Shown here piece by piece: positions 1 to 5,322 of a stretch of DNA of 6,471 nucleotides. The notes beneath the pieces are model-generated. The model saw only the letters and a program-made list of their open reading frames with translations. It searched no databases and was not told where the DNA came from. How positions within the stretch are numbered: the stretch's first letter is position 1; each line of letters starts with the position of its first letter. The position numbers were made by a program, and so were the translations under genes. Source of the DNA: an uncultured Collinsella sp. (GTDB taxonomy: Bacteria > Actinomycetota > Coriobacteriia > Coriobacteriales > Coriobacteriaceae); NCBI GenBank assembly GCA_900552395.1, contig URZJ01000104.1:1-6471 (forward strand). The letters run 5' to 3'.

Positions 1-114
1 GACCATGCCGACGACCTGGGCTTTACGACGATGTTCTGGCAAGAGGGCGGCGCGGTAGACGAGAGCTTCACCCCAGCCTTCGATACCACCGGCGTCCTTA
101 CCAGCACAAAGTAA
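1..114 (+). CDS. C-terminal end of an unidentified protein (partial, 5' end outside window)
   Basis: The frame starting at base 1 is open from the window edge to a TAA at 112-114 and encodes 37 residues beginning DHADDLGFTTMFWQEGG and ending GVLTSTK. Most third codon positions are G or C, as in the clear genes downstream, which supports real coding. The segment is acidic and aromatic, with no recognisable motif, membrane helix or cell-wall sorting signal. I do not recognise the family and assign no function. The stop codon lies 9 bases before the large palindrome at 124-202, so that structure probably ends up in the 3' untranslated region of this gene's mRNA. Confidence 0.55.
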   Translation, partial: DHADDLGFTTMFWQEGGAVDESFTPAFDTTGVLTSTK

Positions 115-123
115 CGCATTCGC

Positions 124-202
124 CGATGATTTTTCTGGGACGGGGATTAAAAAATCATTCGGTACACAATGTTTTTTAATCCCCGTCCCAGAAAAATCAT
201 CG
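124..202. repeat. Large palindrome made of two inverted copies of a ~35-bp REP-like unit
   Basis: Bases 124-154 are perfectly complementary to 172-202 (31 bp). If T155 is bulged, four more pairs form (156-159 with 168-171), leaving an 8-base loop at 160-167. Each arm is itself palindromic. In the left arm ATGATTTTT (126-134) can pair with AAAAATCAT (150-158) around a loop starting CTGGGACGGGG. The right arm, read in reverse complement, is the same unit lacking one T and can form the same small hairpin with one mismatch. This is the architecture of a REPIN: two inverted REP elements around a short spacer. There is no long T-run directly after the stem, so it is not a standard terminator, although it may stabilise or end the upstream mRNA. 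Assignment to a mobile REP family is inference; the inverted repeat is read directly. Confidence 0.85.
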
Positions 203-266
203 AGAGGATCGCCTGCTCGAAAAGTTGTCAAAATAGCCGCGCCCCAAAAAGACTGATTATTGGGCG

Positions 267-294
267 TTGACAGTTGGCGAGCCGTAGGTAAAAT
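267..294 (+). promoter_or_regulatory. Sigma-70-type promoter of the tRNA-Ala gene
   Basis: A perfect -35 box TTGACA (267-272) is followed, after 16 bases, by TAAAAT (289-294), which matches the TATAAT consensus at five of six positions. Transcription would start near 301, about 7 bases before the mature tRNA 5' end at 308, leaving only a short leader for RNase P to remove. This is the best promoter match I see in the window, as expected for a tRNA gene. Confidence 0.8.
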
Positions 295-307
295 ATCGAC
301 TTGTCCT

Positions 308-380
308 GGGGACGTAGCTCAGTTGGGAGAGCGCTGCCGTCGCATGGCAGAGGCCGAGGGTTCGACTCCCTTCGTCTCCA
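308..380 (+). tRNA. tRNA-Ala, anticodon CGC (reads GCG)
   Basis: The 73 bases fold into a complete cloverleaf. The acceptor stem is 308-314 with 373-379, the D arm 317-332, the anticodon stem CTGCC/GGCAG (334-338 with 346-350), the variable loop 351-355 and the T arm 356-372 with TTCGACT as its loop. The seven-base anticodon loop GTCGCAT places CGC at 341-343. The third acceptor pair is G3-U70 (310 with 377), the established main identity element for alanyl-tRNA synthetase, and the discriminator is A73 (380). This agrees with the anticodon. CCA is not encoded, since the bases after A380 are CCC, so the 3' end must be added by CCA nucleotidyltransferase. The gene has its own promoter upstream and an intrinsic terminator 15 bases downstream. 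Confidence 0.96.
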
Positions 381-394
381 CCCTTGGATTTGAT

Positions 395-426
395 AAGCCG
401 CTGACATTGTGTCGGCGGCTTTTTTT
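395..426 (+). terminator. Rho-independent terminator after tRNA-Ala
   Basis: A 12-bp stem forms between 395-406 and 410-421 with one G-T wobble (402 with 414) and a three-base TTG loop. It runs directly into seven T residues at 420-426. This is a textbook intrinsic terminator. It lies only 4 bases before the Shine-Dalgarno sequence of the next gene, so it also sits in front of that gene's start. Confidence 0.9.
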
Positions 427-430
427 AAAA

Positions 431-437
431 GAAAGGG
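431..437 (+). promoter_or_regulatory. Ribosome binding site fixing the start of the tail-anchored protein gene
   Basis: GAAAGGG (431-437) lies 7 bases before the ATG at 445. An in-frame ATG at 409 falls inside the loop and 3' arm of the tRNA terminator and has no ribosome binding site, so 445 is the better start. Confidence 0.7.
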
Positions 438-444
438 CTGTACC

Positions 445-903
445 ATGGCCGAGCTTGAGTCCCAACCACTGTCTGCCGAGGAACGCGCCGAGTTGGAAGA
501 GCTCCGCGCCGAGAAAGCTCGTCGCGAGGCCCAGGAAGAGGCACGCCGCGAGCGTGAGGAGTTGGCCGCCCTGCGTGCCGAGCGCGAGAAGGCCGAGGAG
601 GCCGCTGCGAAGGTTGCATCCGAGCCCAAGCCCGCGCCCGCACCCAAGCCCGCTGCTGCGAAGCCTGCACCTGCCGCGCCCAAACCTCAGCCTAAAAAGG
701 CCGCTCGTCCCAAGTCCGTCGATCCCAAGCCGAGCCGTGACGAGATGAGCTTTGCCCAGCGCATGGTTACCTCCAAGGAGCCTGCGGGTGAGAACGAGAT
801 CCCCGGTATGGCGCCGGCTCAAAAAATCATCATTGTCCTTGCCCTCATCGCGTTTGTCATCTTTATGGGCTACACGATCCTGACCAGCATGGGCCTGCTT
901 TAG
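445..903 (+). CDS. Small predicted tail-anchored membrane protein with charged helix and Pro/Ala/Lys linker
   Basis: The product is 152 residues and I do not recognise a named family. Residues 10-58 are dominated by E, R, K and A and are predicted to form a coiled coil or a single charged alpha helix. Residues 60-96 are a flexible linker of repeated Pro, Ala and Lys. A denser segment (SRDEMSFAQRMVTSKEPAG, from 97) leads to a single hydrophobic helix at about 128-148, with only a few residues after it. There is no signal peptide. The expected topology is a cytosolic N-terminal domain held at the membrane by its C-terminus. The layout suggests a scaffold, spacer or membrane-tethering role, but that is inference from composition only. 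The gene starts 19 bases after the tRNA terminator, with no good promoter in between, and ends 81 bases before pncB. It may therefore be transcribed by read-through and continue into pncB. Confidence 0.85.
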   Translation: MAELESQPLSAEERAELEELRAEKARREAQEEARREREELAALRAEREKAEEAAAKVASEPKPAPAPKPAAAKPAPAAPKPQPKKAARPKSVDPKPSRDEMSFAQRMVTSKEPAGENEIPGMAPAQKIIIVLALIAFVIFMGYTILTSMGLL

Positions 904-984
904 CCTGTTCGCGCTGGGCTCCATGCCCGCACGCCCGCCTCGCCAACCCTCAACCTCTGCACAACGCATCCGAAAGGTCGCCCC

Positions 985-2490
985 ATGGCTTTGACCGACA
1001 TCTCGCATCCCACCGACATTGCAATGCTCACTGATCTGTACGAACTCACTATGGCCCAGGGCCTGTGGGAGAGCGGCAAGGCCAATGAGCAGGGTTGCTT
1101 TACGGCGTTTTACCGCGACCATCCCTTCGGCAGCGCGTATGCCGTCATGTGCGGCACCGCCGAGCTGCCCGAGCTAGTCGAGAACCTGCGCTTTACGCCC
1201 GAGGACATCGACTATCTAGCTTCGCTCCAGGCTCCGGCCGGCGGCTCGATGTTTAAGCCCGCATTCCTCGACTACCTGCGCGATTTTCGTGCGCATGTAA
1301 ACATCGACGCCGTGCCCGAGGGCGAGCTCGTCTTTCCGCGCGAGCCCATGGTGCGCGTCACCGGCCCCGCGCTGGAGTGCCAGCTGCTCGAAACGGCGTT
1401 GCTCAACATTGTCGGCTTCCAGACGCTTGTCGCTACCAAGACGGCGCGCGTGGTGCTGGCGGCGGACGGCCGTCCCGTTGCCGAGTTTGGCCTGCGCCGC
1501 GCCCAGGGTCCCGATGGCGGGCTGGCCGTCGCGCGCGCGAGCTACGTTGCCGGCTGCTCCTCTACATCCAATGTGCTCGCCGGCCGCCGCTACGGTATTC
1601 CCGTCTTTGGCACTCATGCGCACAGCTGGGTGATGAGCTTCGATTCCGAGCTCGAGGCATTCCGGGCTTTTGCTAAGTCGAGTCCCAAGAACTGCACGCT
1701 GCTCATCGACACCTACGACGTACGTGAGGGCTGCGAGCATGCCATTACGGTTGCCAAGGAGATGGAGGCGGTGGGCGAGCGTCTGTCGGCTATTCGCATC
1801 GACTCCGGCGACCTCGCCAAGCTCTCCAAGTATGTGCGCGGCCGTTTTGATGCCGAGGGCCTGCCCTATGTGGGGATCTCGGTTTCTAACGATCTGGATG
1901 AGTACACGATTCAGTCGCTGCTCGACCAGGGCGCGCCCATCGATAGCTTTGGCGTGGGTACCAAGCTTGCGACCTGCTATGACCAGCCGGCGCTGGGCGG
2001 CGTGTACAAGCTTTCCGCCCGCCGTGCGAGCGAGGCAGATCCATGGACGCCGGTGGTCAAGCTCTCTGAGCAGCCATACAAGCGCACGATCCCGGGTGTG
2101 CAACGCGTGCGCCGTTATTACGACGGCTTTGGCGGCCCGGTCTGCGACATGATCTACGACGAGGACCATCTGGCGGGGGAGGGCGCCGCGCGCGGCAATA
2201 CCCTCGTGGCCGTGAATGATGCCGCCCTGGTGACCGACGTGTCCGAACTTGAGTATCGCGAGCTGCTGGTGCCGATCGTGCGCGATGGCAGCGCGGGGGC
2301 TCCGCGGGAGAGCATCCAGGACGCGCGCGAGCGCTGTGCTTGGGCACTCGATCATCTGGACGCAGCTTTCAAGCGCTTCCTGTACCCGCAGACCTATGTG
2401 GTGGGCATGGAACAGGGCCTGGCTCAGGTGCGCGACGAGCTCGTGCGCAAGAACATGGCCGCGGCTTCGGCCTTCCCCTGGGCAAAATAA
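985..2490 (+). CDS. pncB: Nicotinate phosphoribosyltransferase
   Basis: The 501-residue product joins nicotinate to phosphoribosyl pyrophosphate to make nicotinate mononucleotide, with ATP use, in the cytosolic Preiss-Handler route of NAD salvage. The N-terminus carries the family signature TDLYELTMAQG (16-26). Further conserved blocks are EFGLRRAQGPDGG (167-179), the GTHAHSWV segment (209-216) with H211 and H213 as candidates for the phosphorylated histidine, IRIDSGDL (270-277) and GVGTKLAT (323-330) in the phosphate-binding region. Length fits the long bacterial NAPRTase type (about 480-500). The ATG at 985 has GAAAGG at 972-977 as ribosome binding site. I see no promoter in the 81 bases upstream, so cotranscription with the preceding membrane-protein gene is likely. 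The final codons lie in the left arm of the hairpin at 2484-2522. Confidence 0.96.
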   Translation: MALTDISHPTDIAMLTDLYELTMAQGLWESGKANEQGCFTAFYRDHPFGSAYAVMCGTAELPELVENLRFTPEDIDYLASLQAPAGGSMFKPAFLDYLRDFRAHVNIDAVPEGELVFPREPMVRVTGPALECQLLETALLNIVGFQTLVATKTARVVLAADGRPVAEFGLRRAQGPDGGLAVARASYVAGCSSTSNVLAGRRYGIPVFGTHAHSWVMSFDSELEAFRAFAKSSPKNCTLLIDTYDVREGCEHAITVAKEMEAVGERLSAIRIDSGDLAKLSKYVRGRFDAEGLPYVGISVSNDLDEYTIQSLLDQGAPIDSFGVGTKLATCYDQPALGGVYKLSARRASEADPWTPVVKLSEQPYKRTIPGVQRVRRYYDGFGGPVCDMIYDEDHLAGEGAARGNTLVAVNDAALVTDVSELEYRELLVPIVRDGSAGAPRESIQDARERCAWALDHLDAAFKRFLYPQTYVVGMEQGLAQVRDELVRKNMAAASAFPWAK

Positions 2491-2522
2491 TCCGAAGGGG
2501 ACGGAGGAACACGGATTATTTT
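2484..2522. repeat. G-rich-loop hairpin at the pncB 3' end
   Basis: An 11-bp perfect inverted repeat, AAAATAATCCG (2484-2494) and CGGATTATTTT (2512-2522), encloses a 17-base loop with GGGGACG at loop positions 3-9, followed by GAGGAACA. The left arm begins in the penultimate sense codons of pncB and contains its TAA stop (2488-2490). The arm ends in TTTT, so in RNA it could act as a weak terminator or as a 3'-end stabiliser between pncB and proB. The GGGGACG loop position is shared with the hairpin at 3741-3771, and the GGGACGG core with the palindrome at 124-202. Confidence 0.8.
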
Positions 2523-2571
2523 CTCGCTCGGCCCGTTCGCCCGTTCGCTGAACATTCGATTGGTTTGACGT

Positions 2572-3690
2572 ATGACGACTTCTTATAAAACGATGGTGGT
2601 AAAGATCGGTTCGTCTACGGTGGTGGGCGCCGACGGCAAGGTCAACCGCGCCTTTATCGGCGGGCTTGCCGATCAGGCCGCAGCGCTGCGCGAGCTTGGC
2701 TGGCGCCTGGTCGTGGTGAGCTCGGGCGCTATCGCCTGTGGCTATCCCGTGCTGGGCTTCGACCACAAGCCGGTCGGCGACCTGCCGAGCCTGCAGGCGT
2801 GCGCCTCGGCTGGTCAGTGCATCATCTCGTCGGCCTACGACGAGGAGTTCCATGCACGGGATCTGCTCACCTCGCTCGTGCTACTCACGCGCCACGATAC
2901 GGCCCGCCGCACGTCCTACCTGCACGCACGCGACGCCCTGCTGCGCCTGGTGGAGCTTGGCGTGGTGCCTGTTGTCAACGAGAACGATACCGTTACCGTC
3001 GACGAGATCAAGTTTGGCGACAACGACACGCTGGCGGCGCTTGTGAGCTGTCTGGTTTCCGCCGATCTGTGCGTGACGCTCTCGGACATCGATGGCCTCT
3101 ACACCGCCAATCCGCACGAGGACCCCACGGCCGAGTTCGTCCCGGTTGTGCATAAGATCGATGCCAAGATTATCGCCTCGGCGGGCGATTCTTCCACATC
3201 GGTGGGCACGGGCGGCATGATCACCAAGATTCGCGCGAGCCGCATTCTGATGACGGCGGGCATTCAAAGCGTGATTTGCTCGGGCGAGGAGCCCGATGCG
3301 CTTGTGCGTCTGGCCCGTGGCGAGAGCGTGGGTACGCTGTTCGATCCGCCAGCTGACATCGCGCCGCGCAAGCTGTGGATCGCGCTGGGTGACAAGGCAC
3401 ATGGCTCGGTGACGGTCGATGATGGTGCTGCGAAGGCGCTGGTAAGCCGTGGCTCTTCCTTGCTTGCGGTGGGTATTCGCGAGGTCGATGGCGTGTTTTC
3501 CGAGGGCGATGTGCTCGACGTGTGCGACCCGAGCGGTATGGTCGTCGCCCGCGGTATCGCCGAGGCCGATTCGGACGTGCTGGAGCTTGCCGCCGGCCGC
3601 CGCCAGGACCAGATCGCCAGCAACCGCCTGCTCGCTAACCTGGCCGAGAAGCCCGCGATCCATAGGGACAACTTGATAGTGTTTGCATAA
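2572..3690 (+). CDS. proB: Glutamate 5-kinase with C-terminal PUA domain
   Basis: The 372-residue enzyme phosphorylates L-glutamate to gamma-glutamyl phosphate with ATP, the first and usually proline-inhibited step of proline synthesis, in the cytosol. The amino-acid kinase domain spans about 8-255: VKIGSS (10-15) binds phosphate, VVSSGAIACG (48-57), VVNENDTV (134-141) and FGDNDTLAALVS (148-159) form the glutamate site, and SDIDGLYTANP (171-181) and VGTGGMITKI (211-220) complete the ATP site. A PUA domain covers about 266-345, and the C-terminus IHRDNLIVF is typical. Length matches the E. coli type (367). The ATG at 2572 leaves the usual short lead before VKIGSS, but no Shine-Dalgarno sequence precedes it. 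The next ATG (2593) also lacks one. The gene follows pncB by 81 bases and ends 1 base before the terminator stem. proA is not directly downstream. Confidence 0.97.
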   Translation: MTTSYKTMVVKIGSSTVVGADGKVNRAFIGGLADQAAALRELGWRLVVVSSGAIACGYPVLGFDHKPVGDLPSLQACASAGQCIISSAYDEEFHARDLLTSLVLLTRHDTARRTSYLHARDALLRLVELGVVPVVNENDTVTVDEIKFGDNDTLAALVSCLVSADLCVTLSDIDGLYTANPHEDPTAEFVPVVHKIDAKIIASAGDSSTSVGTGGMITKIRASRILMTAGIQSVICSGEEPDALVRLARGESVGTLFDPPADIAPRKLWIALGDKAHGSVTVDDGAAKALVSRGSSLLAVGIREVDGVFSEGDVLDVCDPSGMVVARGIAEADSDVLELAAGRRQDQIASNRLLANLAEKPAIHRDNLIVFA

Positions 3691-3691
3691 A

Positions 3692-3740
3692 GAGAGGCAG
3701 CGCTGCGGCTCGTTTTGCCAGCAGTGCTGCCTCTCCTTTT
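3692..3740. terminator. Intrinsic terminator between convergent proB and the S33 peptidase gene
   Basis: A 15-bp stem (3692-3706 with 3721-3735) contains one G-T wobble (3702 with 3725) and a 14-base loop, followed by CTTTT (3736-3740). It starts 1 base after the proB stop and should end proB transcripts. On the minus strand the same stem is followed by TTTATG, a weaker U-run. It may therefore also stop transcripts of the convergent hydrolase gene, whose stop codon is about 55 bases away. Confidence 0.82.
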
Positions 3741-3790
3741 CCGGCACTTGGGGACGTTCCTTTTGTGCCGGCAGACGGGGACACTCCTTT
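3741..3790. repeat. G-rich-loop hairpin with a partial tandem copy
   Basis: CCGGCAC (3741-3747) and GTGCCGG (3765-3771) form a 7-bp stem around a 17-base loop, TTGGGGACGTTCCTTTT. The loop core GGGGACGTTCCTTT (3750-3763) is repeated 27 bases later as GGGGACACTCCTTT (3777-3790), 12 of 14 bases identical. The second copy has no matching 3' stem arm and ends 1 base before the minus-strand hydrolase stop codon (3792-3794), as if truncated there. In the hydrolase mRNA these elements lie in the 3' untranslated region. Confidence 0.75.
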
Positions 3791-3791
3791 G

Positions 3792-5210
3792 CTAGAAGAT
3801 CTGGCGCAGGTTTCCGCGGTTGAGGGCTTCGTCGAAGAGGTGCTTGAACACCACGCTGCCGTGCAGGCCATCGTGTTCAAACTCGTTCGTCACCCAGGCA
3901 TGCGAGTTGCCCACGCGGCTGAGCGTATCGAGCTGCAGGCCCGAGTCCACGTACATGTCATCGAAGTACACCGCGGCCTGGAGCGGCACCTCGTTGCAGG
4001 CCAGGCGCTGCGGGTCGTAGATCTTGTCCCAGCTGGTGTCCTCCATCAGCAGATCCATCGCGGGCTTGAAGGGCTTAAGTTCGGGCATCTGCTCAAACAT
4101 CCACGGGAACATGGCCTCGCCGGTAAACATGAGCGGGCGCGCGAGTGTGTCGAACTCGGTACGATGGGCTTTCTCTTCTGCCGCGGCCCAGCGAATGGGC
4201 ATGGTGTCGCCGTCGGCGTAGATGAACTCCTGAAGCGTCCAGTACAGCGGATTCGCGCGCGTGTTGGTGCGCTCGAAGGCGCACATCAAAAAGCTGTCAG
4301 ATACCGAGGCGCCGCAGGCCAGCGTGCCGTCGCCGTCAACAAAAGCATGATCGATAATCCAATGCATGCGCTCAAAGCTCGGCTTCATGCCAAAGTCGCT
4401 GCCCATGAGCTGTAGGCGTTCGACCGTCATCGGCGAGCCGTCGGGTAGCACGGGCTTTTGCTCCTCGAGGGCATCTGCCAGGGCCGCCACGCGCTCGACG
4501 TCGGCGGGGTAGCGGTTGTAATACTGCTGCGTCTTGGCGGCCATGCGCGGGAAGGTGTGCGCGTAGACCTCGCTTGCGCTCGCCGGTACGTGGGGGATGC
4601 CGCCGCAGGTAAAGCTTGCCGCCACGCCCTCGGGGAAGAGCGACAGGTAGCTCAGCGTCAAAAAGCCGCCGTAGCTCTGCCCGAGCGTGACCCAGGGCCT
4701 GCCGCCAAAGCCCACCAGGCGCAGGTACTCAAAATCGCGCACGATGGAGCTGGCGAGGTGGCGCTTGAGGAAGTCCGCCTGCGAGCGGGCAGCATCGGAG
4801 CCGGCCGCCTCGGCGCGCTCGCCCAGTGCGGCAATCGTGCGCCCGTCTACACAGCTGCTGCGCCCGGTACCGCGCTGGTCGGGCAGCACGACGCGGAAAT
4901 GCTTGACGGCCTCTTCGATCCAGCCATCGCTTGTGGGCGACAGCGGACGCGGGCTCTCGCCACCGGGGCCACCCTGCAAAAAGAGAAGGAGCGGCAGGTC
5001 GTCGTTGATGCGGTCGGGTGCGCAAACCACGCGGTAGAAGAGCTTGATGCTCTCGGGCGCGCCGGCGATGGGTGTCGGTATAGCGCCGCGGCGCATGGTG
5101 CTGCCGACGGCCAGGAGCATCGGCTCCAGGCCGCGCCAGTCGAGGGGGACGTCGATGCTGTGGTCCTCGACATACAGGCCGGGGACGTGGTACGAAGTGA
5201 TGAGGGCCAT
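3792..5210 (-). CDS. Alpha/beta hydrolase, large proline iminopeptidase type (peptidase family S33)
   Basis: The 472-residue product matches the larger actinobacterial-type proline iminopeptidases, which remove N-terminal proline from peptides. It has no signal peptide and should be cytosolic. Visible motifs are LQGGPGGESPRP (78-89, oxyanion-hole loop), PDQRGTGRSS (110-119), the nucleophile elbow GQSYGG with Ser179 (177-182), a C-terminal DDMYVD with D418 as probable catalytic Asp, and EFEHDGL with H446 as probable catalytic His. The triad is complete. I chose the ATG at 5210: GGAAGA lies just upstream, and the further 27 codons to the next in-frame ATG (5291) lack domain character and overlap the proA promoter region. 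The gene is convergent with proB and divergent from proA, so proline recycling is a sensible role. Other S33 members act on different esters or peptides, so the exact substrate is inferred. Confidence 0.88.
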   Translation of the reverse strand: MALITSYHVPGLYVEDHSIDVPLDWRGLEPMLLAVGSTMRRGAIPTPIAGAPESIKLFYRVVCAPDRINDDLPLLLFLQGGPGGESPRPLSPTSDGWIEEAVKHFRVVLPDQRGTGRSSCVDGRTIAALGERAEAAGSDAARSQADFLKRHLASSIVRDFEYLRLVGFGGRPWVTLGQSYGGFLTLSYLSLFPEGVAASFTCGGIPHVPASASEVYAHTFPRMAAKTQQYYNRYPADVERVAALADALEEQKPVLPDGSPMTVERLQLMGSDFGMKPSFERMHWIIDHAFVDGDGTLACGASVSDSFLMCAFERTNTRANPLYWTLQEFIYADGDTMPIRWAAAEEKAHRTEFDTLARPLMFTGEAMFPWMFEQMPELKPFKPAMDLLMEDTSWDKIYDPQRLACNEVPLQAAVYFDDMYVDSGLQLDTLSRVGNSHAWVTNEFEHDGLHGSVVFKHLFDEALNRGNLRQIF

Positions 5211-5248
5211 GTGAGTCTTCCGTTCGTTGCGGTGTTTCGGGTTGACCA

Positions 5249-5254
5249 ATTCTA
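5249..5254 (-). promoter_or_regulatory. Possible -10 box for the S33 peptidase gene
   Basis: Read on the minus strand, 5254-5249 is TAGAAT, matching the TATAAT consensus at five of six positions. Transcription would begin near 5242, giving a leader of about 32 bases before the ATG at 5210. The -35 region is poor (TTGCGC at a 19-base spacing), so this is a tentative call. I see no convincing promoter for proA in the same 112-base divergent gap. Confidence 0.35.
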
Positions 5255-5322
5255 CCGCCGCGGGCGAGGCCATGCGCAAATCGGCTACCATGGTTGCAAA
5301 CTTCTAGGAGAAAGGGCCGCCC

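Noticed and set aside
308..314. First seven bases of tRNA-Ala (GGGGACG) identical to the hairpin loop core
   Set aside because: The acceptor strand is explained by tRNA pairing with 373-379. The heptamer also occurs inside coding sequence near 5182, so identity of seven G-rich bases is probably chance.
401..429. CTGACA and TTTAAA at 17-base spacing as a promoter for the tail-anchored protein gene
   Set aside because: The boxes are made of terminator stem and T-run, and a start near 436 would remove most of the ribosome binding site. Kept only as a possibility for a leaderless transcript.
319..1122. 267-residue minus-strand open frame covering the tRNA, its terminator and the tail-anchored protein gene
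   Set aside because: It runs through a tRNA and a terminator and shows only low-complexity L/G/R-rich sequence. The plus-strand reading is coherent.
2565..2589. TTGACG and TATAAA near the proB start as a promoter
   Set aside because: The spacing is only 13 bases and transcription would begin downstream of both candidate start codons.
1216..2853. 545-residue open frame on the minus strand across pncB and the start of proB
   Set aside because: It overlies the clear pncB frame, its translation is rich in H, R, A and G without any motif, and long antisense frames are common in GC-rich DNA.
2881..3747. 288-residue minus-strand open frame across proB
   Set aside because: It is an antisense shadow of the well-supported proB kinase and PUA domains.
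5290..5307. Five-codon open frame (M-V-A-N-F-stop) ending in the proA ribosome binding site, possible leader peptide
   Set aside because: It has no ribosome binding site of its own, contains no proline codons that would suggest attenuation, and may lie outside the transcript.
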